Source: Alphaproteobacteria bacterium (GTDB lineage Bacteria; Pseudomonadota; Alphaproteobacteria; Micropepsales; Micropepsaceae). Taken from it: 64,000 bases of DNA. The stretch lies in assembly GCA_017307355.1 (NCBI GenBank), contig JAFKFG010000022.1:1-64000 (forward strand), in the 5' to 3' direction. Of this stretch, positions 54,956-64,000 are shown in pieces; the stretch's first letter is position 1, and each line of letters opens with the position of its first letter. The notes below the pieces were generated by a model. That model was not told the origin of the DNA, ran no database searches, and saw only the letters and a program-made list of their open reading frames with translations. The position numbers and the translations under genes are program-made.

Positions 54956-55186
54956 TTAGAGCTCGAGCCAGCCGAAGCCGATCGCGAAATAGAAAATCAC
55001 CCACAACACCGCCGCCACGCCCGTCGCCCAGATAGCCTTGCGCTTGAAATGCGGATTGAGCGGCGCGCCCGTTTCTGGGTCCACCTCGCCCAGGCCGATC
55101 GGCAACATGCAGAACAGCGCCAGGAACCACAGCACCGCATAGGCACTGAACAGCACCACATAATGCAGAAATCCGGGAATGGTCAT
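54956..55186 (-). CDS. DUF1467 family small membrane protein
   Basis: A 76-residue protein with two transmembrane helices: LHYVVLFSAYAVLWFLALFCMLPIGL and IWATGVAAVLWVIFYFAI. The connecting loop GEVDPETGAPLNPHFKRKA is the DUF1467 signature. Its ATG overlaps the epimerase stop by ATGA. The family is found mainly in alphaproteobacteria at this same position; function unknown. Confidence 0.88.
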   Translation of the reverse strand: MTIPGFLHYVVLFSAYAVLWFLALFCMLPIGLGEVDPETGAPLNPHFKRKAIWATGVAAVLWVIFYFAIGFGWLEL

Positions 55187-55587
55187 GCCTGCTCCAACTC
55201 GATCAAGGTGCCCACGAAATCCTTGGGGTGCAGGAACAGCACCGGCTTGCCATGGGCGCCGATCTTGGGCTCCGCGCCGCTCGCCAGCCGCGCGCCTTGC
55301 GCCAAGAGACGGTCGCGCGCGGCGAGAATATCGTCCACCTCGAAGCACAGATGATGCACCCCGCCCGCCGGATTGCGGACCAGGAAATTGGCGATGGGGG
55401 AATTGTCGCCCAGCGGCGTCAGCAATTCGATCTTGGCTCCGGGCAGTTCGACGAACACCGTGATCACGCCATGATCGGGTTGCGGCACCGGAGCGGAGAC
55501 CTTCGCGCCCAGCGTGTCGCGATAGACCGCGACGGCCTTTTCCAGGTCGCTGGTGGCGATGGCAACGTGATTGAGGCGCCCTATCAT
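55183..55587 (-). CDS. mce: Methylmalonyl-CoA epimerase (VOC fold)
   Basis: A 134-residue glyoxalase/VOC protein that interconverts (R)- and (S)-methylmalonyl-CoA in propionate metabolism. Metal ligands: His in LNHVAIATSDLEKAV, Glu in KIELLTPLGDNSPI, His in GGVHHLCFEVDD and Glu in GTLIELEQ. The product needs methylmalonyl-CoA mutase, a B12 enzyme, which gives a metabolic link to the B12 uptake operon at 11319-15792. Coupled at both ends by ATGA. Confidence 0.93.
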   Translation of the reverse strand: MIGRLNHVAIATSDLEKAVAVYRDTLGAKVSAPVPQPDHGVITVFVELPGAKIELLTPLGDNSPIANFLVRNPAGGVHHLCFEVDDILAARDRLLAQGARLASGAEPKIGAHGKPVLFLHPKDFVGTLIELEQA

Positions 55588-57227
55588 AGCTCGATCACCG
55601 TAACACGGGTGACCGGCTTTTTCCCCCAGGCATCCTGAGCGGCACGGCGGGCGGCGCGGCGCACCGTTTCGCGCAATTCCTCGGCGTCGCTCTTTTTGGG
55701 ATTGTGCCGCCGCACGGTTTCATCGACCGCTTCGCGAACGGCGTCTTCCACCCTTTCCGGCATGCCTTCCGTGAGGAGGCCTGCTTCCGCCGCGACCCGT
55801 CCTTTGCCATCCAGCACCAGGGTAACGGCGATCAGGCCGGCAAACCCCATCGCGCGCCGGGCCTTGGCCAGTCCCTCGCCCTCGGCGACCAAGATGCGGC
55901 CATCCATGTGCATGCGGCCGGACGGCACTTCGTCGATCAGTTCCGCATGTCCGGGCGCCAGCCGGTAGAGCTGGCCATTGGCGGGCACCAGCGCCTCGGG
56001 CACCTGCAATGATTTGGCCAGCCGCGCATGCTCGGCCATGTGCCGAAGCTCGCCATGAACCGGGACGGCGATCTTGGGCCGGGTCCAGCGATACATCTGC
56101 GCCAATTCTTCCCGCGCGGGATGGCCGGAGACGTGCACGAAATGATCTTCCGCCGTCAGCACTTCCACGCCCAGTGCCGCGAGCTTGTTGTGCAATTCGA
56201 AGATCGGCAAATCGTTGCCCGGAATGATGCGGGACGAGAAGATCACCGTATCGCCCTTGCCCAGCTGCACGTCGCGATGATTGCCGTCGGCGATCCGGCC
56301 CAACGCGGCGCGCGGCTCGCCCTGGCTGCCGGTGACCAGATAGAGCACTTTGCGCGCGGGAAGGTCAGCGGCTTCGGCCGCATCCAGCATGGGCGCGAGA
56401 TCCGCCAGATAGCCGCTCTCTTTTGCCGCGGCCACGATCTTGTGCATCGAGCGGCCGACCAGCGCCACTTTGCGTCCATTGGCGGCGGCGGCGCGCGCGA
56501 CGCTGTCCAGGCGCGCGACATTCGAGGCGAAAGCCGTCACCGCCACGCGGCCTTTCAATCCGCCGATCAATGCCGTGAGGCCGTCGCGCACGTCCGCTTC
56601 GGAGCCGGAATGGCCAGGTACCAGCGCATTGGTGGAGTCGCAGACCAGCGCCAGTACGCCTTCATCGCCAAGCTTCTCGATGGCCGCCGTGTCCGTCACC
56701 TCGCCCAGCAGCGGATCGGGATCGATCTTCCAGTCCCCGGTATGCGCGATCACGCCCAAGGGCGTGCGGATCGCCAGAAGATTGGGCTCGAGAATGGAAT
56801 GGGTGATGGAAATGAAATCGATCGCGAACGGTCCCAATGTCAGCGAACCGCCCACCGGCACGTCGCGCACGGGGGCGGTAACCCCGGCCTCCGCCAGCTT
56901 GCCTTCGATCAGCCGCGCGGTGAACGGGGTGGCGTAGATGGGGCATTTCAGCATCGGCCACAAAGGCGCGATGGCGCCGATATGATCCTCATGGGCATGG
57001 GTGGCGACAATGCCCAGCACATTCTCCCGCTGCTCGGCCAGAAAGCAGATGTCAGGCAGAATGATGTCCACGCCCGGCACATGGCTTTCATTGCCGAAGG
57101 TGATGCCGCAATCCACCACGAGCCATTGGCGGCGGCTCGGCGGCCCGAAGCCGTACGCGTTGAAATTCATGCCGATCTCGCCCGACCCGCCCAGCGGCAG
57201 GAAGACGAGCTCTTCGCGCTTGCCCAT
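55584..57227 (-). CDS. rnj: Ribonuclease J
   Basis: A metallo-beta-lactamase/beta-CASP ribonuclease of 547 residues for rRNA and mRNA processing. Zinc ligands lie in ATHAHEDHIGAI, HSILEPN and HTGDWKID; the beta-CASP part has CDSTNALVPG, TAFASNVARL, YLVTGSQGEPRAAL and HVSGHPAREEL. The ATG shares one base with the coaX stop (TGATG). Present instead of, or beside, RNase E as in other alphaproteobacteria. Confidence 0.95.
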   Translation of the reverse strand: MGKREELVFLPLGGSGEIGMNFNAYGFGPPSRRQWLVVDCGITFGNESHVPGVDIILPDICFLAEQRENVLGIVATHAHEDHIGAIAPLWPMLKCPIYATPFTARLIEGKLAEAGVTAPVRDVPVGGSLTLGPFAIDFISITHSILEPNLLAIRTPLGVIAHTGDWKIDPDPLLGEVTDTAAIEKLGDEGVLALVCDSTNALVPGHSGSEADVRDGLTALIGGLKGRVAVTAFASNVARLDSVARAAAANGRKVALVGRSMHKIVAAAKESGYLADLAPMLDAAEAADLPARKVLYLVTGSQGEPRAALGRIADGNHRDVQLGKGDTVIFSSRIIPGNDLPIFELHNKLAALGVEVLTAEDHFVHVSGHPAREELAQMYRWTRPKIAVPVHGELRHMAEHARLAKSLQVPEALVPANGQLYRLAPGHAELIDEVPSGRMHMDGRILVAEGEGLAKARRAMGFAGLIAVTLVLDGKGRVAAEAGLLTEGMPERVEDAVREAVDETVRRHNPKKSDAEELRETVRRAARRAAQDAWGKKPVTRVTVIEL

Positions 57228-58003
57228 CAGGCCCGCTTCGCGTTGCGGGCGTGAATGAGCATCAGGCCGCGAATGGTGAGATCCGGATCGACATGTTCGA
57301 TGGCGGGAATGTCGGGGCGGAAGAGATGCGAAAGCCCACCCGTGGCCACCACGGTCATGGGCTTGCCATACTCGGCCTTGATGCGGGCGATCAGTCCGTC
57401 GATCAGGCCGACATAGCCCCAATAGACGCCGGACTGCATCGCCGCCACCGTGTTGCGCCCGATCACGTCGGGCGCCCGGCGGATGGCCACGCGCGGCAGA
57501 AGCGCGGCTGCCTGGTGCAAGGCTTCGATGGAGAGATTGGCGCCCGGCGCGATCAAACTTCCGTCGAAATCGCCATTCTCCGCCACGATATCAAAATTGG
57601 TGGCGGTGCCGAAATCCACCACGATCACCGCGCCCTTATAGCGTTCATGCGCCGCCACCGTGTTGCACAGACGGTCGGCGCCCACCGATTGCGGCGCGTC
57701 GGTATTGATCTTCATGCCCAGATCGACGGCGGGATCGCCCACGATCAGAGGCTCGCATTTCAGATAGGTCCGGCAAAGGGCCCGAAGATCGAACAGCACC
57801 GCCGGCACCACCGTGGCGATGATCGCGTCACTGAGATCGACGAAGGAAAGGCCTTCCAGACTCAAAAGCTGGTTCAGCCAGACCGCATATTCGTCGGAGG
57901 TGCGCTGGGAATTGGTCACCGCCCGCCATTGGGCGCGCTGCTTGTCGCCGTCATAGACGGCGAAGACGATGTTGGTGTTGCCGGCATCTATCGCGAGCAG
58001 CAT
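57227..58003 (-). CDS. coaX: Type III pantothenate kinase
   Basis: First step of coenzyme A synthesis, 258 residues, ASKHA fold. Motifs: LLAIDAGNTNIVFAVYDG, GADRLCNTVAA, VVDFGTATNFDI and GLIARIKAEYG. Type III enzymes are not inhibited by CoA. It follows birA by 3 bases, and the two cofactor genes are conserved beside nuoN in this class. Confidence 0.96.
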   Translation of the reverse strand: MLLAIDAGNTNIVFAVYDGDKQRAQWRAVTNSQRTSDEYAVWLNQLLSLEGLSFVDLSDAIIATVVPAVLFDLRALCRTYLKCEPLIVGDPAVDLGMKINTDAPQSVGADRLCNTVAAHERYKGAVIVVDFGTATNFDIVAENGDFDGSLIAPGANLSIEALHQAAALLPRVAIRRAPDVIGRNTVAAMQSGVYWGYVGLIDGLIARIKAEYGKPMTVVATGGLSHLFRPDIPAIEHVDPDLTIRGLMLIHARNAKRA

Positions 58004-58006
58004 CGG

Positions 58007-58741
58007 TCACCTGAAAAAAATGTCGGCGGCGGGCAATACACTGGCGCGCCCGAAGCCTTCGTTGAGCAAAAGCGCCCCATTTTCGTCAATGCCTTCAAAC
58101 GTGCCGGACCGTTCTTCGGTCGCCAGCCGCGCCCGGATGCGCGTGCCCAGGCCCATCGCGCGGGCCAGCCACGCCTCCCGGATCGCCTCGAAGCCCTGGG
58201 TCCGCCAGACCTCATACCATTTGGCGAATTCCGCCGCGAGCGCGGCCAGCGCTTCGTCCGCGCTGGGCACGGTCTTGCGCAAGGCGGCCAGCGAGGTGGC
58301 CGGGAATTCGGTGCCTTCCGGATGATGCGCCAGGTTCATGCCGATGCCGATGGCAAGCGCCGGCGCCGGTCCGTTCGCGGTTTCCAGCAGGATGCCCGCC
58401 AGCTTCTTGCCGTCCGCCAGCACGTCGTTGGGCCATTTCAGCGCCACGCGCGCTTCGGGAGCAAAGCCGGCCGCGGCATCGGCCGCGGCAACGGCGATGA
58501 CGAAAGACAATTGAGCCCATTCGCCCTGAGGCCGCGATGGACGCAGCAGCAGGGTCGCGGCCAGGTTGCCGCCCGCCATCTCCCAGGGCCGCCCGCGCCG
58601 CCCGCGTCCGGCGGTCTGGCGCAGCGCCGTCAGCCATAGAGGTCCGACTTCGCCGGCCGCAGCGAGCCGGCGCGCCTCTTCGTTGGTGGAATCGATTTCG
58701 TCGTACCGCTTGAGGCCATAGCCCTGCGGCCAGTCGGTCAA
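58007..58741 (-). CDS. birA: Biotin-[acetyl-CoA-carboxylase] ligase, monofunctional
   Basis: Attaches biotin to carboxylase carrier proteins. The 244 residues hold only the catalytic and C-terminal SH3-like domains (biotinyl-AMP loop TAGRGRRGRPWE, KWPNDVLADGKKLAGILLE); there is no N-terminal winged helix, so it cannot act as a biotin repressor. The start is a TTG at 58741 overlapping the nuoN stop (TTGA); no nearby ATG exists, and the next Met would cut the active site. Confidence 0.93.
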   Translation of the reverse strand: MTDWPQGYGLKRYDEIDSTNEEARRLAAAGEVGPLWLTALRQTAGRGRRGRPWEMAGGNLAATLLLRPSRPQGEWAQLSFVIAVAAADAAAGFAPEARVALKWPNDVLADGKKLAGILLETANGPAPALAIGIGMNLAHHPEGTEFPATSLAALRKTVPSADEALAALAAEFAKWYEVWRTQGFEAIREAWLARAMGLGTRIRARLATEERSGTFEGIDENGALLLNEGFGRASVLPAADIFFR

Positions 58742-60177
58742 GGCAGCAACGCTTTCGCGGCGACATCGGCGGCGGTGATCACCGGCGATGCCGCGAAGAT
58801 GAAGAGCAGCGCCACCGCGCCCGAGACGATCAGGATCGCGCGCGAGCCCATCGCCATGTCCCCGTCCAGGGCGGGCGCCGGCTCGTCGAAATACATGATC
58901 TTCACCAGGCGCAGATAATAAACCAGGCCTATGGCGCTGGCGAGCACGCCTAGGATCGCGGGCCAGATCAGCCCGGCCTGGATCGCCGCCAGGAAGACAT
59001 AGAATTTGGCGAAGAAACCGGCCAATGGCGGCAGGCCTGCAAGGCTGAGGAACAGCATGGAGAAGACCAGCCCCAGCTTGGGATTGGTGCGCGCCAGACC
59101 GGCGAGATCGGAAATGGCCTCGACCGGCTTTCCGCCGCGCCGCATCGCCTGGATGCAGGCGAAGACGCCCAGATTGGTGAAGACGTAGATCGCCAGATAG
59201 ATCAGGACACCGCGCACGCCCAAGGCGGTGCCCGCCGCCAGGCCCAGAAGCGCATAGCCCATGTGACCGATGGAGCTATAGGCCATCAGGCGCTTGATGT
59301 TCTTCTGGCCCAGCGCCGCGACCGCGCCCAGCGCCATCGACAGGACGGAGATGACGATGATCACCTGCCGCCACTGCTCCAGGGCATGGGGGAACGGGAT
59401 CAGAATGGCGCGCAGGAACAGACCCATCGCCGCGACCTTGGCGGCGGTGGCGAAATAGGCGGTGATCGGCGTGGGCGCGCCTTCATACACGTCCGGCGTC
59501 CACATATGGAACGGCACGGCCGAAACCTTGAAGGCCAGGCCCGAGATCAGGAACACCAGGCCGAAGATCAAACCGATGCCGGCGCCCGATTGGGCGACCA
59601 CATGGGCGACGGCGGAGAATTCCACCGACCCCGTGAAGCCGTAGATCATCGAGATGCCGTACAGCATCATGCCGGACGACAGGGCGCCCAGGACGAAATA
59701 TTTGAGCCCCGCTTCGGTGGAGCGCAGATGGTCGCGGTTGAACGACGCCAGCACGTAGAGCGCCAGGGATTGCAGCTCCAGGCCCATATAAAGGGCGATG
59801 AAGCTTCCGGCCGAAACCATCAGCAGCATGCCCAGGGTGGCCAGCACCATCAGCACCGGCAGCTCGAAACGCGACATGGCGGCGGGCGCGAAGAATTCGT
59901 CAGCCAGCAGAATGCAAAGGGCTGCCCCCACCAAAATCAGGACCTTGGTGAAACGGGCAAAATCGTCGGCGACAAAAGCACCATGAAATGCCGTGGCATG
60001 ACTGGGCACCGCCCAGATCGCTTCGGCACCCGCCATCACGAACAAAGCGATCGCGCCGAAGGAAATCGCGGGCGCGGTCTTTTCCCCGCCAATCGCGCCG
60101 ATCAGCAGCAATGCCATCGCGCCCAGAGCCAGAACCAGCTCGGGCAAAAGGACCATGAGGTCGGCCTGAAGAGTCAC
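58738..60177 (-). CDS. nuoN: NADH-quinone oxidoreductase subunit N
   Basis: Antiporter-like proton-pumping subunit of complex I, 479 residues, 14 helices. Family features include the Lys in [36 protein letters not shown] and [21 protein letters not shown]. The GTG start overlaps the nuoM stop (GTGA). Confidence 0.97.
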   Translation of the reverse strand: MTLQADLMVLLPELVLALGAMALLLIGAIGGEKTAPAISFGAIALFVMAGAEAIWAVPSHATAFHGAFVADDFARFTKVLILVGAALCILLADEFFAPAAMSRFELPVLMVLATLGMLLMVSAGSFIALYMGLELQSLALYVLASFNRDHLRSTEAGLKYFVLGALSSGMMLYGISMIYGFTGSVEFSAVAHVVAQSGAGIGLIFGLVFLISGLAFKVSAVPFHMWTPDVYEGAPTPITAYFATAAKVAAMGLFLRAILIPFPHALEQWRQVIIVISVLSMALGAVAALGQKNIKRLMAYSSIGHMGYALLGLAAGTALGVRGVLIYLAIYVFTNLGVFACIQAMRRGGKPVEAISDLAGLARTNPKLGLVFSMLFLSLAGLPPLAGFFAKFYVFLAAIQAGLIWPAILGVLASAIGLVYYLRLVKIMYFDEPAPALDGDMAMGSRAILIVSGAVALLFIFAASPVITAADVAAKALLP

Positions 60178-61718
60178 TGTCCCGTCCCCTTTTCCGCCGC
60201 CGCCAGCTTGTCGCCGGCAGCCTGCGCGAGCGCGCCGTGATTTGCATGATCCAATGCCAGCGACGCCTTGCTGTCGGTGATCAGCTTGGCCACCGACGGC
60301 GTAGTGACGTCGAACACCGGCTTCGGATAGAAGCCCAGCGCGATGGTGATCACCACCAGCGGCGCCAGGATGGCGACTTCACGCGCCGTCAGGTCTTGGA
60401 TGGTCTGCAAGGTCGGCTTGACCAGGGCGCCGAAGATAATGCGACGGTAGAGGAAAAGCGCATAAGCCGCTGAAAGGATTACACCTGTGGCCGCGAAGAT
60501 CGCGATCCAGCTGTTGTGGATGTAGGCGCCCAGCATGGTGAGGAATTCACCGATGAACCCCGAGGTGCCCGGCAGACCGACATTGGCCAAGGTGAAGACC
60601 ATGAAGCAGGCGGCATAGAGCGGCATGCGATTGACCAGGCCGCCATAGGCCGCGATCTCACGAGTATGCATCCGGTCATAGACCACGCCCACACAAAGGA
60701 AGAGCGCGCCCGACACCACGCCATGGCTGAGCATCTGGAAGATGCCGCCCTCCACGCCTTGATGGGTCAGGGTGAAGATGCCCATGGTGACAAAGCCCAT
60801 ATGGGCGACGGAGGAATAAGCGATCAGCTTCTTCATGTCCTCCTGCGCCAGGGCCACCAGCGAGGTGTAGATGATCGCCACCACCGACATGGTGAAGACC
60901 AGCGGCGCGAACATCTCCGAAGCGGACGGGAACATGGGCAGCGAGAAGCGCAGGAAGCCGTAGCCGCCCATCTTCAACAGGATGCCGGCCAGGATGACGG
61001 AACCGGCGGTGGGCGCTTCCACATGCGCGTCGGGAAGCCAGGTATGGACCGGCCACATCGGCATCTTGACCGCGAAGCTGGCGAAGAAGGCCAGCCATAG
61101 CCAAGTCTGCATCTGCGGCGGGAAATGCGGATTGGCGAGCAGCGCCGCAATGTCGGTGGTGCCGGTGTACCAATACATGCTCATGATCGCGAGCAGCATC
61201 AGCACCGAGCCGACAAAGGTATAGAGGAAGAATTTGAAGCTGGCATAGACGCGCCGCTTGCCGCCCCAGATCCCGATGATCAGGAACATCGGGATCAGGC
61301 CGCCCTCGAACAGCACATAGAAGAGCACCAGATCCAGCGCGCAGAACACGCCGATCATCATGGTTTCCAGCACCAGGAAGGCGATCATGTATTCGGCGAC
61401 CCGGGTCTGGACGGATTCCCAGCTGGCGGCGATGCAGAACGGCATCAGGCCCGCGGTGAGAACCACGAACAGCATCGAAATGCCGTCCACGCCCATGTGA
61501 TAGGAGATGCCGCCACCCAGCCAGTCCATCTTCTCGACCAGCTGGAAGCCCGGGTTATGCGGATCGAACGCCGCCCACACCATCAGCGACAGGGCGAATG
61601 TGACGATGGTGGTGCCGAGCGCGATCCAGCGGGCCGCATCGGGCCGCGGCATCGCCAAAATCAGCGCCGCGCCGACCAGCGGCACGAAAGTGACCAGACT
61701 GAGAAGCGGAAGGCTCAC
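60174..61718 (-). CDS. nuoM: NADH-quinone oxidoreductase subunit M
   Basis: Second antiporter-like subunit of complex I, 514 residues. Conserved features: [58 protein letters not shown] and the Glu-bearing [12 protein letters not shown] helix. The GTG start overlaps the nuoL stop (GTGA). Confidence 0.97.
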   Translation of the reverse strand: MSLPLLSLVTFVPLVGAALILAMPRPDAARWIALGTTIVTFALSLMVWAAFDPHNPGFQLVEKMDWLGGGISYHMGVDGISMLFVVLTAGLMPFCIAASWESVQTRVAEYMIAFLVLETMMIGVFCALDLVLFYVLFEGGLIPMFLIIGIWGGKRRVYASFKFFLYTFVGSVLMLLAIMSMYWYTGTTDIAALLANPHFPPQMQTWLWLAFFASFAVKMPMWPVHTWLPDAHVEAPTAGSVILAGILLKMGGYGFLRFSLPMFPSASEMFAPLVFTMSVVAIIYTSLVALAQEDMKKLIAYSSVAHMGFVTMGIFTLTHQGVEGGIFQMLSHGVVSGALFLCVGVVYDRMHTREIAAYGGLVNRMPLYAACFMVFTLANVGLPGTSGFIGEFLTMLGAYIHNSWIAIFAATGVILSAAYALFLYRRIIFGALVKPTLQTIQDLTAREVAILAPLVVITIALGFYPKPVFDVTTPSVAKLITDSKASLALDHANHGALAQAAGDKLAAAEKGTGQ

Positions 61719-63700
61719 AGGGCACCTCCCAACGCCATGAACCAGGTCGCAAGCGCGACCACGCCCAAGAGCATCGCCAGGGCATAATGATAGATGTAAC
61801 CGGATTGCAGCCGCACCGCGCCCCGCGCCGCATCCAGCACCCGCGCCGAAACGCCGTCCGGACCAAGCCCGTCGATCACCATGCCGTCACCCTTCTTCCA
61901 CAGGAAACGGCCGATCCAGAAGGCCGGGCGTACGAACAGGAAATCGTACAGCTCGTCGAAATACCATTTGTTGTACAGGAAGACGTAGAGCATGCCGCGC
62001 TTGGCCGCGAGCTTCCGCGGCAGGTCGGGATGCAGGATGTAATAATAATAAGCGATCAGGAAGCCGATGATGGTGACGACCAGCGGTCCCATCTCCACCC
62101 ACACCGGCAGATGCCCCTCTTCGCCATTGCCCACGAACAGGGAGGCGCGCCAGAATTCGTGCGCCCCTTCGCCGATGAAGAAATGGGTGAAGGCCATGCC
62201 CGCGAACACCGCGCCCAGTGCCAGCACCGCCAGCGGCACCAGCATCACCAGCGGCGATTCATGGACCTCTTCCAGCTTGGGCGCATGATGTTCGTCGTGA
62301 CCATGCGCGTGGTGATCGCCATGCTGATGATCCAGCCCCCGATAGCGGCCATGGAAGGTCATCAGGAATTGGCGCCAGGAATAGAAGCTGGTCATGCCCG
62401 CCGACACCAGCAAGAGCGTGAAGGCATAAGAACCGATACCGGTATGAGCAGCGAAGGTGGAATTGATGATCGCGTCCTTGGAATAGAAACCCGCCAGGCC
62501 GATGCCCAGATAAGGAAGCCCCACCCCGGTCAGCGCCAGATTGCCGATCAGCATCATCGCCCAGGTGAAGGGGATCGCCTTCCAGAGGCCACCCATTTTC
62601 CGCATGTCCTGCTCGTGATGCATCGAATGGATCACGGCACCGGCGCTGAGGAACAGCAGCGCCTTGAAGAAGGCATGGGTGAAAAGATGGAACATGGCGG
62701 CGTCATAGGCGGCGACGCCCGCCGCCGCGAACATGTAGCCCAGCTGCGAGCAGGTCGAATAGGCGATCACCCGCTTGATGTCGTTCTGGAACAGGCCCAC
62801 CGAAGCGGCAAAGAAAGCCGTGGTGGCGCCGATGATCGTGACGAATTCGGCGGCATGGGGCGCCAGCTGGAACAAAGGCGAGCAGCGGCAGACCAGGAAC
62901 ACGCCCGCCGTCACCATGGTGGCGGCATGGATCAAGGCGGAAACGGGGGTCGGACCTTCCATCGCGTCCGGCAACCAGGTGTGCAGGCCCAGCTGGGCCG
63001 ACTTGCCCATCGCGCCCACGAACAGAAGCAGGCAAAGGGTGGTGAGAATATCGACGCTGTGACCGGCGAAGATGAACTGCTTGCCGGCCATCGCCGGGGC
63101 GGCCTGGAACACCGCGTCGAAGTCCAGAGTCTTGAAGACGAAATAGATGCCGAAGATGCCCAGGGCGAAACCGAAATCGCCCACCCGGTTGACCACAAAG
63201 GCCTTGATCGCTGCGGCGTTGGCGGATGGCTTGGTGTACCAGAAGCCGATCAGCAGATAGGAGGCCAGGCCCACCCCTTCCCAGCCGAAGAACAGCTGGA
63301 GGAAGTTGTTGGCCGTCACCAGCATCAGCATGGCGAAGGTGAAGAGCGACAGATACGAGAAGAACCGCGCCCGGTGCGGGTCTTCATGCATGTAGCCGAT
63401 GGAATAAAGGTGAACCAGCGACGACACGCCAGTCACCACCACCAGCATCACCGCCGTGATGGTGTCGATCCGCACCGTCCAATCGATCGCGAAATCGCCC
63501 GAATGAATCCAGGGCAGGATCTGGATGATGTACTTATGGCCTTCCAGCGCCACATCGTTGAACGCCACCACCGACAGCGCCGCCGAAACGAACAAGAGGC
63601 CCGTGGTCACCAGCTCGCTGGCACGCGCGCCGATCACGCGGCCGAACAGGCCCGCGATGGCCGAGCCCAGGATGGGAAGGAATACGATGGCCGCGTACAT
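61715..63700 (-). CDS. nuoL: NADH-quinone oxidoreductase subunit L
   Basis: Distal antiporter-like subunit of complex I, 661 residues, with the long C-terminal lateral helix. Core motifs: [55 protein letters not shown] and SQLGYMF. Between helices at about residues 455-475 there is a loop with around nine His ([12 protein letters not shown]). The ATG is 2 bases after the nuoK stop. Confidence 0.97.
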   Translation of the reverse strand: MYAAIVFLPILGSAIAGLFGRVIGARASELVTTGLLFVSAALSVVAFNDVALEGHKYIIQILPWIHSGDFAIDWTVRIDTITAVMLVVVTGVSSLVHLYSIGYMHEDPHRARFFSYLSLFTFAMLMLVTANNFLQLFFGWEGVGLASYLLIGFWYTKPSANAAAIKAFVVNRVGDFGFALGIFGIYFVFKTLDFDAVFQAAPAMAGKQFIFAGHSVDILTTLCLLLFVGAMGKSAQLGLHTWLPDAMEGPTPVSALIHAATMVTAGVFLVCRCSPLFQLAPHAAEFVTIIGATTAFFAASVGLFQNDIKRVIAYSTCSQLGYMFAAAGVAAYDAAMFHLFTHAFFKALLFLSAGAVIHSMHHEQDMRKMGGLWKAIPFTWAMMLIGNLALTGVGLPYLGIGLAGFYSKDAIINSTFAAHTGIGSYAFTLLLVSAGMTSFYSWRQFLMTFHGRYRGLDHQHGDHHAHGHDEHHAPKLEEVHESPLVMLVPLAVLALGAVFAGMAFTHFFIGEGAHEFWRASLFVGNGEEGHLPVWVEMGPLVVTIIGFLIAYYYYILHPDLPRKLAAKRGMLYVFLYNKWYFDELYDFLFVRPAFWIGRFLWKKGDGMVIDGLGPDGVSARVLDAARGAVRLQSGYIYHYALAMLLGVVALATWFMALGGAL

Positions 63701-63702
63701 GC

Positions 63703-64000
63703 CTAACCCTTCATCACATTGACGTCCTCAACCGCGATCGTGCCGCGGTTGCGGAAATAGACCACCAGGATGGCCAGACCGATGGCCGCTTCGGCGGCCG
63801 CGACGGTGAGGACGAACAGGGCAAAGACCTGTCCCACCAGATCGCCCAGATAGGAGGAGAAGGCGACGAAGTTGAGATTGACCGCGAGCAGGATCAGCTC
63901 GACCGACATCAGGATGATGATGATGTTCTTGCGGTTGAGGAAAATGCCCACCACGCCGATGGTGAAGAGGATCGCGGCGACCGCCAGATAGCTGGAAAGA
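63703..64000 (-). CDS. nuoK: NADH-quinone oxidoreductase subunit K (5' end outside window)
   Basis: Small complex I subunit with three helices; Glu in [18 protein letters not shown] and a second in [17 protein letters not shown] are the conserved proton-path residues. The reading frame continues without a break to the window edge ([20 protein letters not shown]), so the real start lies a few codons beyond 64000 and the internal Val-Gly Met-like start at 63954 is not used. It precedes nuoL, as usual. Confidence 0.96.
   Translation of the reverse strand, partial: LSSYLAVAAILFTIGVVGIFLNRKNIIIILMSVELILLAVNLNFVAFSSYLGDLVGQVFALFVLTVAAAEAAIGLAILVVYFRNRGTIAVEDVNVMKG

Noticed and set aside
1-64000. 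tRNA, rRNA, CRISPR, toxin-antitoxin, restriction or phage defence genes, and insertion sequences
   Set aside because: Looked for on both strands by eye; no acceptor-stem/T-loop sets, repeat-spacer series, transposase motifs or defence-domain signatures were seen. A tool such as tRNAscan-SE would be needed to be certain about tRNAs.

Overview
The window is chromosomal DNA from a GC-rich alphaproteobacterium. The evidence is the classic alphaproteobacterial gene order (rpsB-tsf-pyrH-frr-uppS-cdsA-dxr-rseP-bamA-skp-lpxD-fabZ-lpxA-lpxI-lpxB; trpGDC-moaC-moeA-lexA-comEC; nuoKLMN-birA-coaX-rnj-mce-DUF1467), the use of LpxI instead of LpxH, direct-repeat SOS operators of the type GTTC-N7-GTTC, and dense 4-base ATGA/GTGA gene overlaps. 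A Rhizomicrobium/Micropepsaceae-like lineage is my guess, not a demonstrated identity. I saw no rRNA, tRNA, CRISPR array, prophage or insertion sequence.

Layout. 1-4860: a minus-strand multidrug efflux operon, marR-nodT-emrA-emrB, with a promoter that carries two tandem operator-like repeats. 4900-7900: a GIY-YIG protein, a metallo-beta-lactamase/rhodanese fusion and an asparagine-synthase-like enzyme. 8025-11280: ribonucleotide reductase nrdAB with two NrdR-like boxes. 11319-16085: a vitamin B12 uptake operon (TonB receptor, binding protein, permease, ATPase) behind a cobalamin riboswitch. 16241-18021: peroxiredoxin, a 49-residue basic protein, a GFA-family protein and CutA. 18138-22354: trpG-trpD-trpC-moaC-moeA, all joined by ATGA overlaps. 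22387-28594: a small secreted protein, lexA, comEC, gltX, gltA. 28596-43218: the envelope/lipid A/translation supercluster on the minus strand. 43441-45901: a GT87-type membrane glycosyltransferase and an aminotransferase. 45898-54412: dnaE, a 33-residue membrane peptide under a LexA operator, lolD, lolC/E, a Bcr/CflA transporter and an archaeal-type proS. 54419-64000: small proteins, then the minus-strand complex I-birA-coaX-RNase J-epimerase-DUF1467 operon, with nuoK cut by the window edge.

Most of the window is housekeeping and I see no large unknown system. The most interesting items are small: (1) a 33-codon membrane peptide between lolD and dnaE whose LexA box is base-for-base identical over 15 bases to the one in front of lexA, which makes it a strong candidate for a SidA-like SOS division inhibitor; (2) a MoaC with an extra C-terminal helix-turn-helix domain, translationally coupled to a MoeA that lacks about 40 residues of the usual domain II; (3) an archaeal/eukaryal-type prolyl-tRNA synthetase on the opposite strand at the locus where alphaproteobacteria normally keep their own proS; (4) a small transcribed unit with a strong terminator at 54824-54951.
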